From DAOTVD01 sp034437075 (lineage in GTDB: Bacteria > Chloroflexota > Anaerolineae > Aggregatilineales > J027), in NCBI GenBank assembly GCA_034437075.1, contig DAOTVD010000160.1, forward strand, positions 1 through 17,204: DNA of 17,204 bases, written 5' to 3'. The notes under the pieces were generated by a model. That model did no database searches. It was given only the letters and a program-made list of their open reading frames with translations, and was not told the origin of the DNA. A program made the translations under genes and the position numbers. Shown one piece after another: positions 1-7,823 of this stretch. The stretch's first letter is position 1. Every line of letters starts with the position of its first letter.

Positions 1-2
1 CC

Positions 3-725
3 CCACCCCAGGCCATCACATATGGCGAAACCGTCACCGGCACAATCAACGACGCCAACCCGGCGGATGATTACATATTCCAGGCCGTGGCGGACGATAC
101 CATCCGCATCAGCATGGCGGCTACGCCCGAGAGCGGGCTGGATACGTTCATCGAACTGTATGACGCGGACGATAACCTCGTCGCGCAAAATGATGACATC
201 ATCCCTGGGCAGAATCGCGATTCGATTTTGCAGACGACCATCCCAGCGGATGGTGAATACCGCATCCGCGCCACGCGCTACGCAGGCGAAACCGCGCCCA
301 TCAGCGCCGGGCCGTATCAATTGTCGCTGGCGTTCATCGAGCCCGAAGCGGTGGGCATCAGCCCCACGGTCACGCCCATCGCGGTGGGGCAAACCATCAT
401 CAACAATATCAACGACGATCAACGTCTGTTGTTTTATAGCTTCACTGCCGATAGCGGCGACTTGGCAACGATTGAGGTCGAGCGCTTAAGCGGCGACCTA
501 GATGCGGTTATCTATGTATACACCTACACCAGCGCCGGAGAGCCCATCGAGTTGGTGCGCAATGACGATAGCCCGCGTGGCGGCACCTTCGATCCGCTGA
601 TTGAGGATATGCCGCTGCCCCGTGCGGGGACGTATCTGGTAGGCGTCGGGCGCTTCCCGGATAGCGACAGCAGTGGCGAATTCTCGCTAACTGTGACGCT
701 CACCCAACCCGTTGCGGATGAATGA
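3..725 (+). CDS. Secreted PPC-domain repeat protein (5' end missing)
   Basis: The reading frame is open from the left edge, so the N-terminus and any signal peptide lie outside the window; a GTG at 87 is internal and not a believable start. The visible 240 residues form two beta-sandwich repeats of the bacterial pre-peptidase C-terminal (PPC) type. The first, about residues 6-115, opens with ITYGETVTG and carries LDTFIELYDADDN, an NDD acidic turn, GEYRIRATRYAG and a YQLSL end strand. The second, about 120-235, repeats this with LDAVIYVY, a NDDSPRG turn and GTYLVGVGRF. PPC domains are usually extracellular, non-catalytic modules fused to proteases or other exported proteins; the partner, if any, is not visible. 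The stop codon overlaps the next start as ATGA, implying translational coupling to a similar gene. Role beyond a surface or secreted binding module is unknown. Confidence 0.85.
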   Translation, partial: PPQAITYGETVTGTINDANPADDYIFQAVADDTIRISMAATPESGLDTFIELYDADDNLVAQNDDIIPGQNRDSILQTTIPADGEYRIRATRYAGETAPISAGPYQLSLAFIEPEAVGISPTVTPIAVGQTIINNINDDQRLLFYSFTADSGDLATIEVERLSGDLDAVIYVYTYTSAGEPIELVRNDDSPRGGTFDPLIEDMPLPRAGTYLVGVGRFPDSDSSGEFSLTVTLTQPVADE

Positions 726-2176
726 GCATTATGCGGATCTGGTTCAGCGTTATCTTGCTAGGCTGTTGGCTTCTGCACAGCCCTGCAACAGCCCAAGATA
801 CGCCCGACGATGACCGCCTTAGCTATGGGGATACGGTCGAAGGGGCGCTAGAGGCCGACAATTACCGCCAGTTGTACCAATTCCAGGGCCGGGCAGGGGA
901 GATCATCACCGCAGAGATGCGCACCAGCCAGGGCGATTTAGACCCCGTGCTCGTGCTGGTGGATGCCAGCGGAACGGGCCTGGCCATTAGTGATGATGAT
1001 GGGCCAGGGCGCGCAGCGGCGCTGTCTTCGGTGCGCTTGCCTGCCGATGGGGCCTATTTTCTGATCGCGACGCGCTACGGGCATGCACATGGCCTCACGA
1101 CCGGAAGCTATATTTTGTCGCTAGAACGGCTCGGTACGGCCACCCCCGCTGGGGCAACTCTGCAATATGGCGATAGCGTCATCGGGCAGATCAACACAAC
1201 CGCACCGCAAATCGTGTATACCTTCCAGGGGCAGCGCGGCGACGTCATCAACCTGCGTTTAACGCGCACCTCCGGCAATCTGGATGCATTGCTCGATCTG
1301 GCCAACGCCGACGGGCAAATCCTGCGCACGGGGGACGACGACCCCAGCGCGCAAGGCACCCTGGACGCGGCCATCCTGAACTATACGTTGCCTGAAACCG
1401 GATTTTACCTGATCGTCGCCACGCGCTATGGTCGCGAAGCTGGCACCACGCAGGGGAGTTACCGCCTAGCGCTGGATAGTGTGCCCATTGAAGTGCGCGG
1501 GCGTTCGCCCCTGAATGCTATTTTGCTGGATTATGATATGCAACTGACGGGCAGCCTGGGCGCGGAAGTGCCCCAGCGCTTTTACACCTTCAGCGGCACG
1601 CGCGGGGATGTCATCGACATCCAAATGGCGCGCACATTTGGCAATCTGCACATGGTCATCATTTTGCTAGATAGCGAATTAAACGAGTTGCGCCGCGCCG
1701 AAGGCGGCGCCATCCGCGATCTGGCACTCGACCCGTACGCCTTACCTGCCGATAGCGTGTATTACATCATGGCCGCCCGAGCGGGGTTCTCCGAGGGTAG
1801 CACCGCCGGGGATTATACGCTCGCGCTGACCGGACGCCCCGGCCTGGATGCAGGCGCGGCGCAAGAAGTGCTCTATGGCGAGGAATACACCGGGTTTATC
1901 AGCGCAGCGTTGCCCGCCGAAAACTATCAATTTCAGGGGACAGCCGGCGATGTCGTCACGCTACGCATGAGCGTCACCTCCGGCGATCTTGTGCCATTGA
2001 TGACCCTCTACCAAGGGGATAAACAGATCACATTTGATGTTGGTGAAGGGGGTAACGCGGCGCTCATCACGCTGACGTTGGAGGCCAGCGGCGTCTATCG
2101 CATTGAGACCTCGCGCATAGATCGCGCGGCGGGGGATACCTCCGGCGGGTATTTACTGCGCGTGCAAGGCCGCTAG
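722..2176 (+). CDS. Secreted protein of four PPC-type repeats
   Basis: A 484-residue exported protein built almost entirely of PPC-type beta-sandwiches. Residues 5-24 are a hydrophobic signal sequence ending PATA before QDTPDDD, a good signal peptidase I site. Four repeats of about 105 residues follow, at roughly 34-136, 148-252, 266-370 and 384-483. Each has a YGD-like entry strand, F.G..GD(V/I)I, a GNLD or GDLD turn, an LP..G.Y strand and an ATRYG-like loop. Repeats 1 and 2 keep an acidic DDD turn (91-93 and 205-207); repeats 3 and 4 have AEGG and GEGG instead. No peptidase, anchor or sorting signal is present. Its ATG overlaps the upstream PPC gene's stop by four bases; a second ATG at 731 is possible. 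It probably works outside the cell as a binding or structural protein; the ligand is unknown. Confidence 0.9.
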   Translation: MSIMRIWFSVILLGCWLLHSPATAQDTPDDDRLSYGDTVEGALEADNYRQLYQFQGRAGEIITAEMRTSQGDLDPVLVLVDASGTGLAISDDDGPGRAAALSSVRLPADGAYFLIATRYGHAHGLTTGSYILSLERLGTATPAGATLQYGDSVIGQINTTAPQIVYTFQGQRGDVINLRLTRTSGNLDALLDLANADGQILRTGDDDPSAQGTLDAAILNYTLPETGFYLIVATRYGREAGTTQGSYRLALDSVPIEVRGRSPLNAILLDYDMQLTGSLGAEVPQRFYTFSGTRGDVIDIQMARTFGNLHMVIILLDSELNELRRAEGGAIRDLALDPYALPADSVYYIMAARAGFSEGSTAGDYTLALTGRPGLDAGAAQEVLYGEEYTGFISAALPAENYQFQGTAGDVVTLRMSVTSGDLVPLMTLYQGDKQITFDVGEGGNAALITLTLEASGVYRIETSRIDRAAGDTSGGYLLRVQGR

Positions 2177-2190
2177 CGGCGCGCTCGCCG
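2177..2190. terminator. Weak hairpin between convergent genes
   Basis: The 28-base gap between the converging PPC and MFS genes contains a short GC-rich inverted repeat, CGGCG (2177-2181) and CGCCG (2186-2190), around a four-base loop. A five-pair stem without a clear T-run is only a weak candidate for a bidirectional terminator. Confidence 0.25.
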
Positions 2191-2204
2191 ACGAACGATT
2201 GATG

Positions 2205-3593
2205 CTAGGCTTTGGCCCGATTAACACGGGTGCGCAAAGCTTCCGCCTCTTGCTGGATGCGCGCCAGGCGTTCCCCGTGCAAGGGATAAGCGCTCAGCAA
2301 TGCCAAGCCCGCCAATGCCGCGCCGACACAACCGATGACGATAAAACCCTGGATGATGACGGGCACTAAGTCCGGTTGCGCACCGACGCCCAAATCCGCA
2401 TCAAAACCGGCCAAATCTAGCGAATTGAGTAGAATAAACCCGGCCAAGGCCGGCGGAAGGCGAAACACGAAGCCCAACACGCCCCGGTATATGCCTTCGC
2501 GCCGGACGCCTGTGCGCGTAAAGTCTTCGTCGATGGTTTCGGCAAAGAGTAAATCCGGCCCTAAGAAGAAAATACCCCCCACCACCAGCCCCAGAATCAA
2601 CAGCGCGATGAGCGCGGGCACCAGGGATGTGATAAAGAACATCGGCATGGCCACCACACAGGCTACCGCCAGCGAATAAAGCATGGCGCGTCGGGTGCCA
2701 ATACGCCGGAACGCCTGTTGCCAGAATAATAACGAAACCAATCCGGCAGCCGTTACGGCGATAATCAAGAAGCTGGATTGCCCTTGCTCGATTTCCAGCA
2801 CATATTCGGCATAGAATGGCAACGAAAGCGTTAACGTGGCCAAGATGAAGCGCGTCACGAAGTTGATGCCCACCACAATCCGAAAGATGCGGTTTTCGGA
2901 TAGCAGGCGCAATTGCTGAATGATCGACGGGTTTTCTTCCGCTTCAGCAAAGGCCGGGTTTTCTTTGATGCCGCGCAGAGATAGCAAATGCAACATTGCC
3001 GCAATGCTCCCCCAAGTGAGCGCGAGCGCGCCCCAGCCAAATGTATCGTAAATGGCGGGGGAAGCGCCCAGGGCCACGGCGGTCGAAATGCCCCCCGCCA
3101 CCTGACGGATGGTCGCTGCACGGGTACGCTGGGCGTGCTCCTGGTACATTTCCGGGAAGATCGCATCCTGGTTGAGCGTGATGATACTTTGCAAAATGTC
3201 GTAAATGCTGATGATGACCAGAAAATAGATCATCACTGCTGTGGCGCCGTGGGTGTCTACATCCAGGGGCGGCAGCCACACCAGCGCGAAAGTCAGGGAT
3301 ACGGGGATGGCCAGCGCGCGGATAAAGAAGCGCCGCCGCCCAAACTGAGATTGGGTGCGGTCAGAAAGCCACCCGGCAATCGGGTCGTTAACGGCATTCC
3401 AAAAGCCGAAGGCCAGCCACCCGGCCCCCACCCACGCGGCAGGCAAGCGCACGACATCCGTATAAAAGAAAATGAGAAAGGTGTTGAAGACGTTATAGGT
3501 CATCAACCCCGCCGCGTTACCCAGCGAATAGTACAGCGTATCGCGCAGTTTAACGGTTTGGGGGATGGGCGCGGGGTCGATGGGGCTGGTCAT
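2205..3593 (-). CDS. MFS transporter, GPH (MelB-like) cation symporter family
   Basis: A 462-residue polytopic inner-membrane protein of the glycoside-pentoside-hexuronide:cation symporter branch of the major facilitator superfamily. The N-terminal half shows the family pattern clearly: LGNAAGLMTYNVFNTFLIFFYTD-like first helices, a NDP motif at 69-71 followed by GWLSDRT, and QFGRRRFF at about 83-90, matching the conserved loop 2-3 signature. A second typical stretch is RTRAATIRQVAGG in the middle. About twelve hydrophobic segments are present and length is normal for the family. I chose ATG 3593, four bases after the upstream stop; starting at 3623 would add ten polar residues and overlap the upstream gene. 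Substrate cannot be read from sequence; sugars or other organic solutes coupled to Na+ or H+ are typical. It is the last gene of the sortase-led group. Confidence 0.88.
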   Translation of the reverse strand: MTSPIDPAPIPQTVKLRDTLYYSLGNAAGLMTYNVFNTFLIFFYTDVVRLPAAWVGAGWLAFGFWNAVNDPIAGWLSDRTQSQFGRRRFFIRALAIPVSLTFALVWLPPLDVDTHGATAVMIYFLVIISIYDILQSIITLNQDAIFPEMYQEHAQRTRAATIRQVAGGISTAVALGASPAIYDTFGWGALALTWGSIAAMLHLLSLRGIKENPAFAEAEENPSIIQQLRLLSENRIFRIVVGINFVTRFILATLTLSLPFYAEYVLEIEQGQSSFLIIAVTAAGLVSLLFWQQAFRRIGTRRAMLYSLAVACVVAMPMFFITSLVPALIALLILGLVVGGIFFLGPDLLFAETIDEDFTRTGVRREGIYRGVLGFVFRLPPALAGFILLNSLDLAGFDADLGVGAQPDLVPVIIQGFIVIGCVGAALAGLALLSAYPLHGERLARIQQEAEALRTRVNRAKA

Positions 3594-3597
3594 GCGC

Positions 3598-3915
3598 TCA
3601 GATGATGATCGTGGCGGCCACAATTAGGCCCACGAATAGCAACCCGGCCAGAATGCCCATATTGCGCAGGTCGCTAATGACGTACACGTATTCGGCTTTC
3701 AGGTCTTCGATGGTGACAGCGGGCGCTGTCGCGACACCGGGGCCGGCTTTGCGCAGGCTAGCGCTTTCTTGTTGTTGGCGCGCTGCCGCGCGGGAGCCCG
3801 CCGCCGGGGGCGTGTCGGTTGCTTTGGTTAGTTCCGTCGCGCCGTAGAGTTCAGCCCGCGCCCTGGCCAGGGTTTCTTTGGGTACGTTGGGGCGGCTGGT
3901 TTTCTTTTTGGTCAT
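3598..3915 (-). CDS. Small single-span membrane protein, unknown function
   Basis: A 105-residue protein not recognised as a named family. Residues 1-70 are hydrophilic, rich in Ala, Lys, Arg and Gln and probably disordered in the cytoplasm. Residues 71-82 (IEDLKAEYVYVI) look amphipathic, and 85-105 form one hydrophobic helix (MGILAGLLFVGLIVAATIII) running to the very C-terminus. This tail-anchored layout suggests a membrane partner or regulator rather than an enzyme. The start ATG follows a GAGGGA-like ribosome binding site about eleven bases upstream. It lies 21 bases after the sortase stop and directly before the MFS gene, so co-transcription with both is likely. A link with sortase activity is inference from position only. 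Confidence 0.75.
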   Translation of the reverse strand: MTKKKTSRPNVPKETLARARAELYGATELTKATDTPPAAGSRAAARQQQESASLRKAGPGVATAPAVTIEDLKAEYVYVISDLRNMGILAGLLFVGLIVAATIII

Positions 3916-3936
3916 CGTCGTGTATGTCCCTCAGAC

Positions 3937-4998
3937 TTAAGTTTCTACCAACTCGGCAAATACGATCATACGTTGCGTATTCACCCGATAGGGATAGCAG
4001 GTGATGAGCGTCGTTAGGGGGGTATCTAGCCCCAGGCTCTGGTCGAGCACCCAAACTTCGGTGGGGTCAACCGCCTGCAATTCCCGAACCACATAAGTAT
4101 ACCATCGTCCATCCGTGGATTGCACGCGGATTTCGTTGCCAGGTTCCAGGTCGGGCAAACGCCGGAAGACCTCGCCAAAAATATCATTGTGCCCGGTTAG
4201 CACCATATTGCCTTGTTCGCCAGGGTTCCCCGAGCCGGCATGATGCCCCACGCCCGCTTGCAGGCTGATCCAATCATCACCCGCGCGGATACTGGCATCT
4301 ACGGCAATAGCGGGAATCACGACGCGGATCGGCCCGCCGGGCGGCACTTCGCGCACCTCTTGTTCGGCCAAGCGCAATTGCTGCTGAAAAGTACCGCGAT
4401 ACGGGGCGGGCACTTCATCCAGATTAAAGCGATGCTGGCCGGCCTCATCCCACACATGGCCGCCGGGCAACACTACCTGGCTAATGGAGATAATCGGCGT
4501 AGCGGTGGGCTCGATCTGGCGGGCGCGCAGTTCAGCTTCGGAGGTCGCGCTAAGGGCATCCGTGCGCGCGATATTGTTGTTCACGGTGTTAAGCCCCTGG
4601 TAGGCCAGCAAGAGCACCGCCCCCAGGCCCACAAACGCCAGAACTTCGACCGCTAGCAACACATAATTGAACACGCCGCGCCTAGCGGTGGCTGGTGTGG
4701 CATATGCGGTTTCGTCCGCGCGGGGGCGAGCCTGCACGGGGGCCAGGTCTTCTTCGAAACGCGGCACCCCGCCATCGTCGGGCAGAGCTTCCAGCGCCGG
4801 GCCGGGGATCGTCATCTCGTCTTGGGGCGGCGCGGCGGGGGGTGGTTGTAATGCGGGCACTGGCGGAAGCGATTCGGGCTCTAAGGCGGGCGCGCCGCCA
4901 TTACGAAAACGCTGCATACGTTGCTCGCGCTTTTTGATATGCAGAATACGCTCGATTTCTTCAATCGAAAGTTCGTCGATAGGACGCTTATCTCTCAT
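3937..4998 (-). CDS. Sortase-family transpeptidase, membrane anchored (class D/E-like)
   Basis: A 353-residue sortase. Sortases cut a C-terminal sorting signal and join the protein to a cell-envelope amine. The N-terminal 108 residues are cytoplasmic: a charged helix with SIEEIERILHIKKREQRMQR, then a proline-rich linker. One membrane helix spans about 110-132, followed by a stalk and the catalytic beta-barrel (about 224-353). The full catalytic triad is visible: His270 in LTGHND, Cys334 in TLITCYPYR and Arg343 in NTQRMIVF. The TLITCYP context resembles class D/E enzymes. It is longer than typical sortases because of the cytoplasmic extension. It begins a minus-strand group with a small membrane protein and an MFS transporter. 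No protein with a C-terminal sorting signal is encoded in the window, so substrates must be elsewhere. The ATG is preceded by GAGGGA, rather far upstream (about 14 bases). Confidence 0.93.
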   Translation of the reverse strand: MRDKRPIDELSIEEIERILHIKKREQRMQRFRNGGAPALEPESLPPVPALQPPPAAPPQDEMTIPGPALEALPDDGGVPRFEEDLAPVQARPRADETAYATPATARRGVFNYVLLAVEVLAFVGLGAVLLLAYQGLNTVNNNIARTDALSATSEAELRARQIEPTATPIISISQVVLPGGHVWDEAGQHRFNLDEVPAPYRGTFQQQLRLAEQEVREVPPGGPIRVVIPAIAVDASIRAGDDWISLQAGVGHHAGSGNPGEQGNMVLTGHNDIFGEVFRRLPDLEPGNEIRVQSTDGRWYTYVVRELQAVDPTEVWVLDQSLGLDTPLTTLITCYPYRVNTQRMIVFAELVET

Positions 4999-5099
4999 AG
5001 GGTTTCAGGCATCCCTCTTTAACATGTCCGCTCATGATCGGTCATTCCCATTAAAACATGATTCTTGCGTTACAACAGAGCCAACTATGCCCGCTATGC

Positions 5100-7823
5100 T
5101 CAGCGCAGGCGTACGCCGGGGCCGTCGGTGCTCAGGCGTGGGTTGCTCGGTGAAATGGCTTGCGCGCTGAAACCATCATACCAGATCAGACGAACCGCAT
5201 CCGGCGGGCCAGCATGGGCCAGTTGGATCGACTGCTGGCTGCGCATGTGGCGCCCATAGCCCCATTTGAAAGCGGGGATGGATTCTTGCACGGGGCCAAA
5301 ATCCGTAGCTTGGCGCCAGCCCGGCCCGCTGAGCACATAGCCAAATTGCACATCCAAGGGGCTGGGGCCGATGGGCAGCCATTCCAGCCAGGTATCGATT
5401 ACGTCATCATGAACATCTAGGCCCCAATCGACCAGCGCCCCAGCATTGCCCAGGATGATGAAATGCTCATCGCCACGCGCCGCCAGAATACGAAATGTCT
5501 CATCCCCCAGGCGCGCCCGGACGCCGCCCCCGGCGATGTCTGGCGGCAAGACGTGAACGCTCGTCCAGTGGCCCGTGTGCTGGGCCGTGCGCGCGCTGGC
5601 GAGCGCCCAAACGCCGCCTTCGCGATCCAAGATGTCGATCTGGTACGTTGTATCCGCCGCGCGCAAATGCCAATGTAAATATAACCGGGTTTCATCTGGC
5701 AGGGTGTTGTCATAATCCCAGCCCAGCAAACGCGCCCCGGCGACATTCCGCCATACGGGGTGCCCGGTCGCCATCGGGAAGCGCGCGGGGTGCACGCGCA
5801 CCTGCCCCAACGGAACGCGCTCACCTAATGGGCCATCCGGCGTATAGGCACCTGCGAATAGCGTCCATTCGCCGGGGGGCAAGGTATAGGGCAGCAGGAC
5901 ATCGTAACGCAAGCGCACATTAGCGCCGGACTCAGCCAGGCGGGGCGCATAAATGATCTGGTCGAGTTGGGCCAGGGGCGGCGCTTCGGGCGCGCCGATA
6001 TGCACATAGGTCGTCACCTCTTGAAAATCTACCGGGCGCGTGAGGTGCCAGGTCACGGTCAGGCGCGCGGCGTCGCCAATATGCAGCGTTGGCGTCAGTT
6101 GCTCGAAGCCCGGCACGAGCGCCACACCATCCCCCAGCGCGATACGCTCCGAGGATGGGACTTGCGCGGGCAAAGCCGCGTAAATTTGCTCGTTCTGAAA
6201 ACTCACATCCACATAGCGATAATATTCGCGGTTGGCTGGCGTGATAAGCGCCGGGCCTCTCTCCGCTTGAGCCTGCATACGCCGGGCCCAGGTTTGTAGA
6301 TGCGTTTCGCCGCCTACGGGAAAAACATAATCCACGCGCAGGTCGGGCCGCAAGCCTTCGGCCTCTTGCAAGTACCAGAGCGGCGTCGCACGATGCCAAT
6401 TGGCCAGAATGACCGCATCCGGCGGGGCTTGTTCTAGGATAAGGCGGGCTTCGGCGCGTGCATCGTCCCAGGTGCCCATAGCGCGCGCACTGTGCCAGGC
6501 CGTCAGGACGCTTGGCCCGATGGCGAAAAAGGCTAGCGCGCTGATCGTGATGCCGACCGCTTCGCGGCGGCGGGTGGCGGCCAACCAACCCACCGCCGCC
6601 GCGATGAATACATAGGCGGGCAAGGCATATTCTACGGTTTGCGGCGCGCGATAGGTCGCGACGATGATGCTATGCACCACAAAGGGCACGCCCAAAGCCC
6701 CCGCCAGCCAACGATCTTGGCGCAGCATGGCTAGCCACGCCAGCCCCGCCAGGGGCAACACCAGCCCCGGCCATTGCAACACGAAGGTCTCTTGCATGAC
6801 GTGCCAACGCGCGGGCCAATGTTCCGGCGCGGCAAACGCGAACATATCCCCCGCGAAGCCGCGCGCCAGCACATGATCTAGAAATCCGTCCGGCGTGCGC
6901 AACCCCTCCGGCGCCAGATACGCCTCTGCGCGCAGGAACAAATACAGCCAAGGCAACGCCCCCCCCAGCGCACCCACGAAGGCCCAGCCCCAAGCCCGCC
7001 AGCGCCCTGGCGCGGCCAACGCGACAAAAATCGCCAAGGCGGCACCGGGGAAAAACAACGAACCATGATGCGTAACGCCTAATCCGGCGGCCAGGCCAAA
7101 GCGCACCAGCGCCGGGCGAATGCTTTGCTCGTTATGCAAGGCCCGCCGATAGGCCAAAGCGGCTTCTAGCATGGCCACCATGAAAAACACGGTCAGCGGA
7201 CGGATGCTCGCTTGCGTGGCCGTCATCCAAAACGTGAGCGCGCCGAGCAGGGTCAGCCCAGCCAGCCAACCGCCCAGCGCGTGCCCGGTTTCGCGGCGCA
7301 GGGTATAGCCCAACAGCGCGACCGTCACCGCCCCCGTAACGGCTGAGAAGAAATTGACCCGCCAAGCCATGGTTTCAAACGGCAGGCCATGCGCAAACAT
7401 CCCGGCCAGCAGCGTATACAGCGGATAGCCTGGTGCGTGGGCGATGCCCCAAGTCGCCGCCACAACCTGAAATTCGCCCGCATCCGCCGGGAGCACGTCC
7501 GGGGCCAGCGTAACGACCAACGCGGCTAAGACAACACCCCCCAGCGCGACATCCGCCCAGCGAGAACGCCAGGGCGCGCGCCAGAACCACCCCGCCAGGG
7601 CCAACGCCCACCCCAACAACGCCACCCCCGGCAGCGGCACCGGCACCGCGCTATAGATCAGCAAGCCCGCTGCGCTCCACAGGGGACGCGGCCACAGCGC
7701 GCCCAGCAAAAGCCCGGCAAGAGCGCCCAATGCGGCAAATTCCGGCGCCAGGAAATCCCAGCCCATACGCGCCAAGGCTAGCGCGAGCCCGGCCATGAGT
7801 AGAAGTCGGGAACGGGTTATCAC
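5100..7823 (-). CDS. DUF2723 (TMEM260-like) membrane glycosyltransferase with large C-terminal domain
   Basis: A 907-residue protein. The N-terminal half, about residues 1-450, has ten or more hydrophobic segments. After the first few helices comes the DUF2723 signature: LPADAGEFQVVA with Asp114 and Glu117, then HAPGYPLYTLL at 129-139 and the WRVNFFSA strand. DUF2723 proteins belong to the GT-C fold; the eukaryotic member TMEM260 is a protein O-mannosyltransferase, and the acidic pair in the first outer loop is expected to be catalytic. Residues from about 500 to 907 are a hydrophilic outer part with beta-rich segments (for example LTVTWHLTRPVDF and TRLYLHWHLRAAD), not assigned to a family. 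The GTG start overlaps the murJ stop as GTGA, implying coupled translation. Transfer of a sugar from a polyprenyl carrier to surface protein or glycan is the likely role; donor and acceptor are unknown. Confidence 0.88.
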   Translation of the reverse strand: MITRSRLLLMAGLALALARMGWDFLAPEFAALGALAGLLLGALWPRPLWSAAGLLIYSAVPVPLPGVALLGWALALAGWFWRAPWRSRWADVALGGVVLAALVVTLAPDVLPADAGEFQVVAATWGIAHAPGYPLYTLLAGMFAHGLPFETMAWRVNFFSAVTGAVTVALLGYTLRRETGHALGGWLAGLTLLGALTFWMTATQASIRPLTVFFMVAMLEAALAYRRALHNEQSIRPALVRFGLAAGLGVTHHGSLFFPGAALAIFVALAAPGRWRAWGWAFVGALGGALPWLYLFLRAEAYLAPEGLRTPDGFLDHVLARGFAGDMFAFAAPEHWPARWHVMQETFVLQWPGLVLPLAGLAWLAMLRQDRWLAGALGVPFVVHSIIVATYRAPQTVEYALPAYVFIAAAVGWLAATRRREAVGITISALAFFAIGPSVLTAWHSARAMGTWDDARAEARLILEQAPPDAVILANWHRATPLWYLQEAEGLRPDLRVDYVFPVGGETHLQTWARRMQAQAERGPALITPANREYYRYVDVSFQNEQIYAALPAQVPSSERIALGDGVALVPGFEQLTPTLHIGDAARLTVTWHLTRPVDFQEVTTYVHIGAPEAPPLAQLDQIIYAPRLAESGANVRLRYDVLLPYTLPPGEWTLFAGAYTPDGPLGERVPLGQVRVHPARFPMATGHPVWRNVAGARLLGWDYDNTLPDETRLYLHWHLRAADTTYQIDILDREGGVWALASARTAQHTGHWTSVHVLPPDIAGGGVRARLGDETFRILAARGDEHFIILGNAGALVDWGLDVHDDVIDTWLEWLPIGPSPLDVQFGYVLSGPGWRQATDFGPVQESIPAFKWGYGRHMRSQQSIQLAHAGPPDAVRLIWYDGFSAQAISPSNPRLSTDGPGVRLR

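Noticed and set aside
764..766. Cys15 of the second PPC protein as a lipoprotein cysteine (LLGC)
   Set aside because: The hydrophobic core continues past it (WLLHS) and a standard signal peptidase I site, PATA before QD, follows; a lipobox within the core is unlikely.
1388..1402. LPETG sequence in the second PPC protein, suggestive of a sortase substrate
   Set aside because: It is in the middle of repeat 2 (residues 223-227) and is simply that repeat's LP..G.Y strand motif; other repeats have LPADG or LPADS there. No membrane span or basic tail follows.
2988..3605. Long open frame opposite the MFS transporter
   Set aside because: Its product is rich in Gly, Arg, His and Pro without a recognisable domain, and the opposite strand encodes a clear MFS protein. 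High GC makes such frames common.
3594..3623. Upstream start for the MFS transporter
   Set aside because: It adds ten polar residues and overlaps the preceding gene, while ATG 3593 gives the usual family N-terminus right after the upstream stop.
5932..6588. 218-codon open frame overlapping the DUF2723 gene on the same strand
   Set aside because: Out of frame with a well-supported gene and giving an Arg/His/Pro-rich low-complexity product; a GC shadow.
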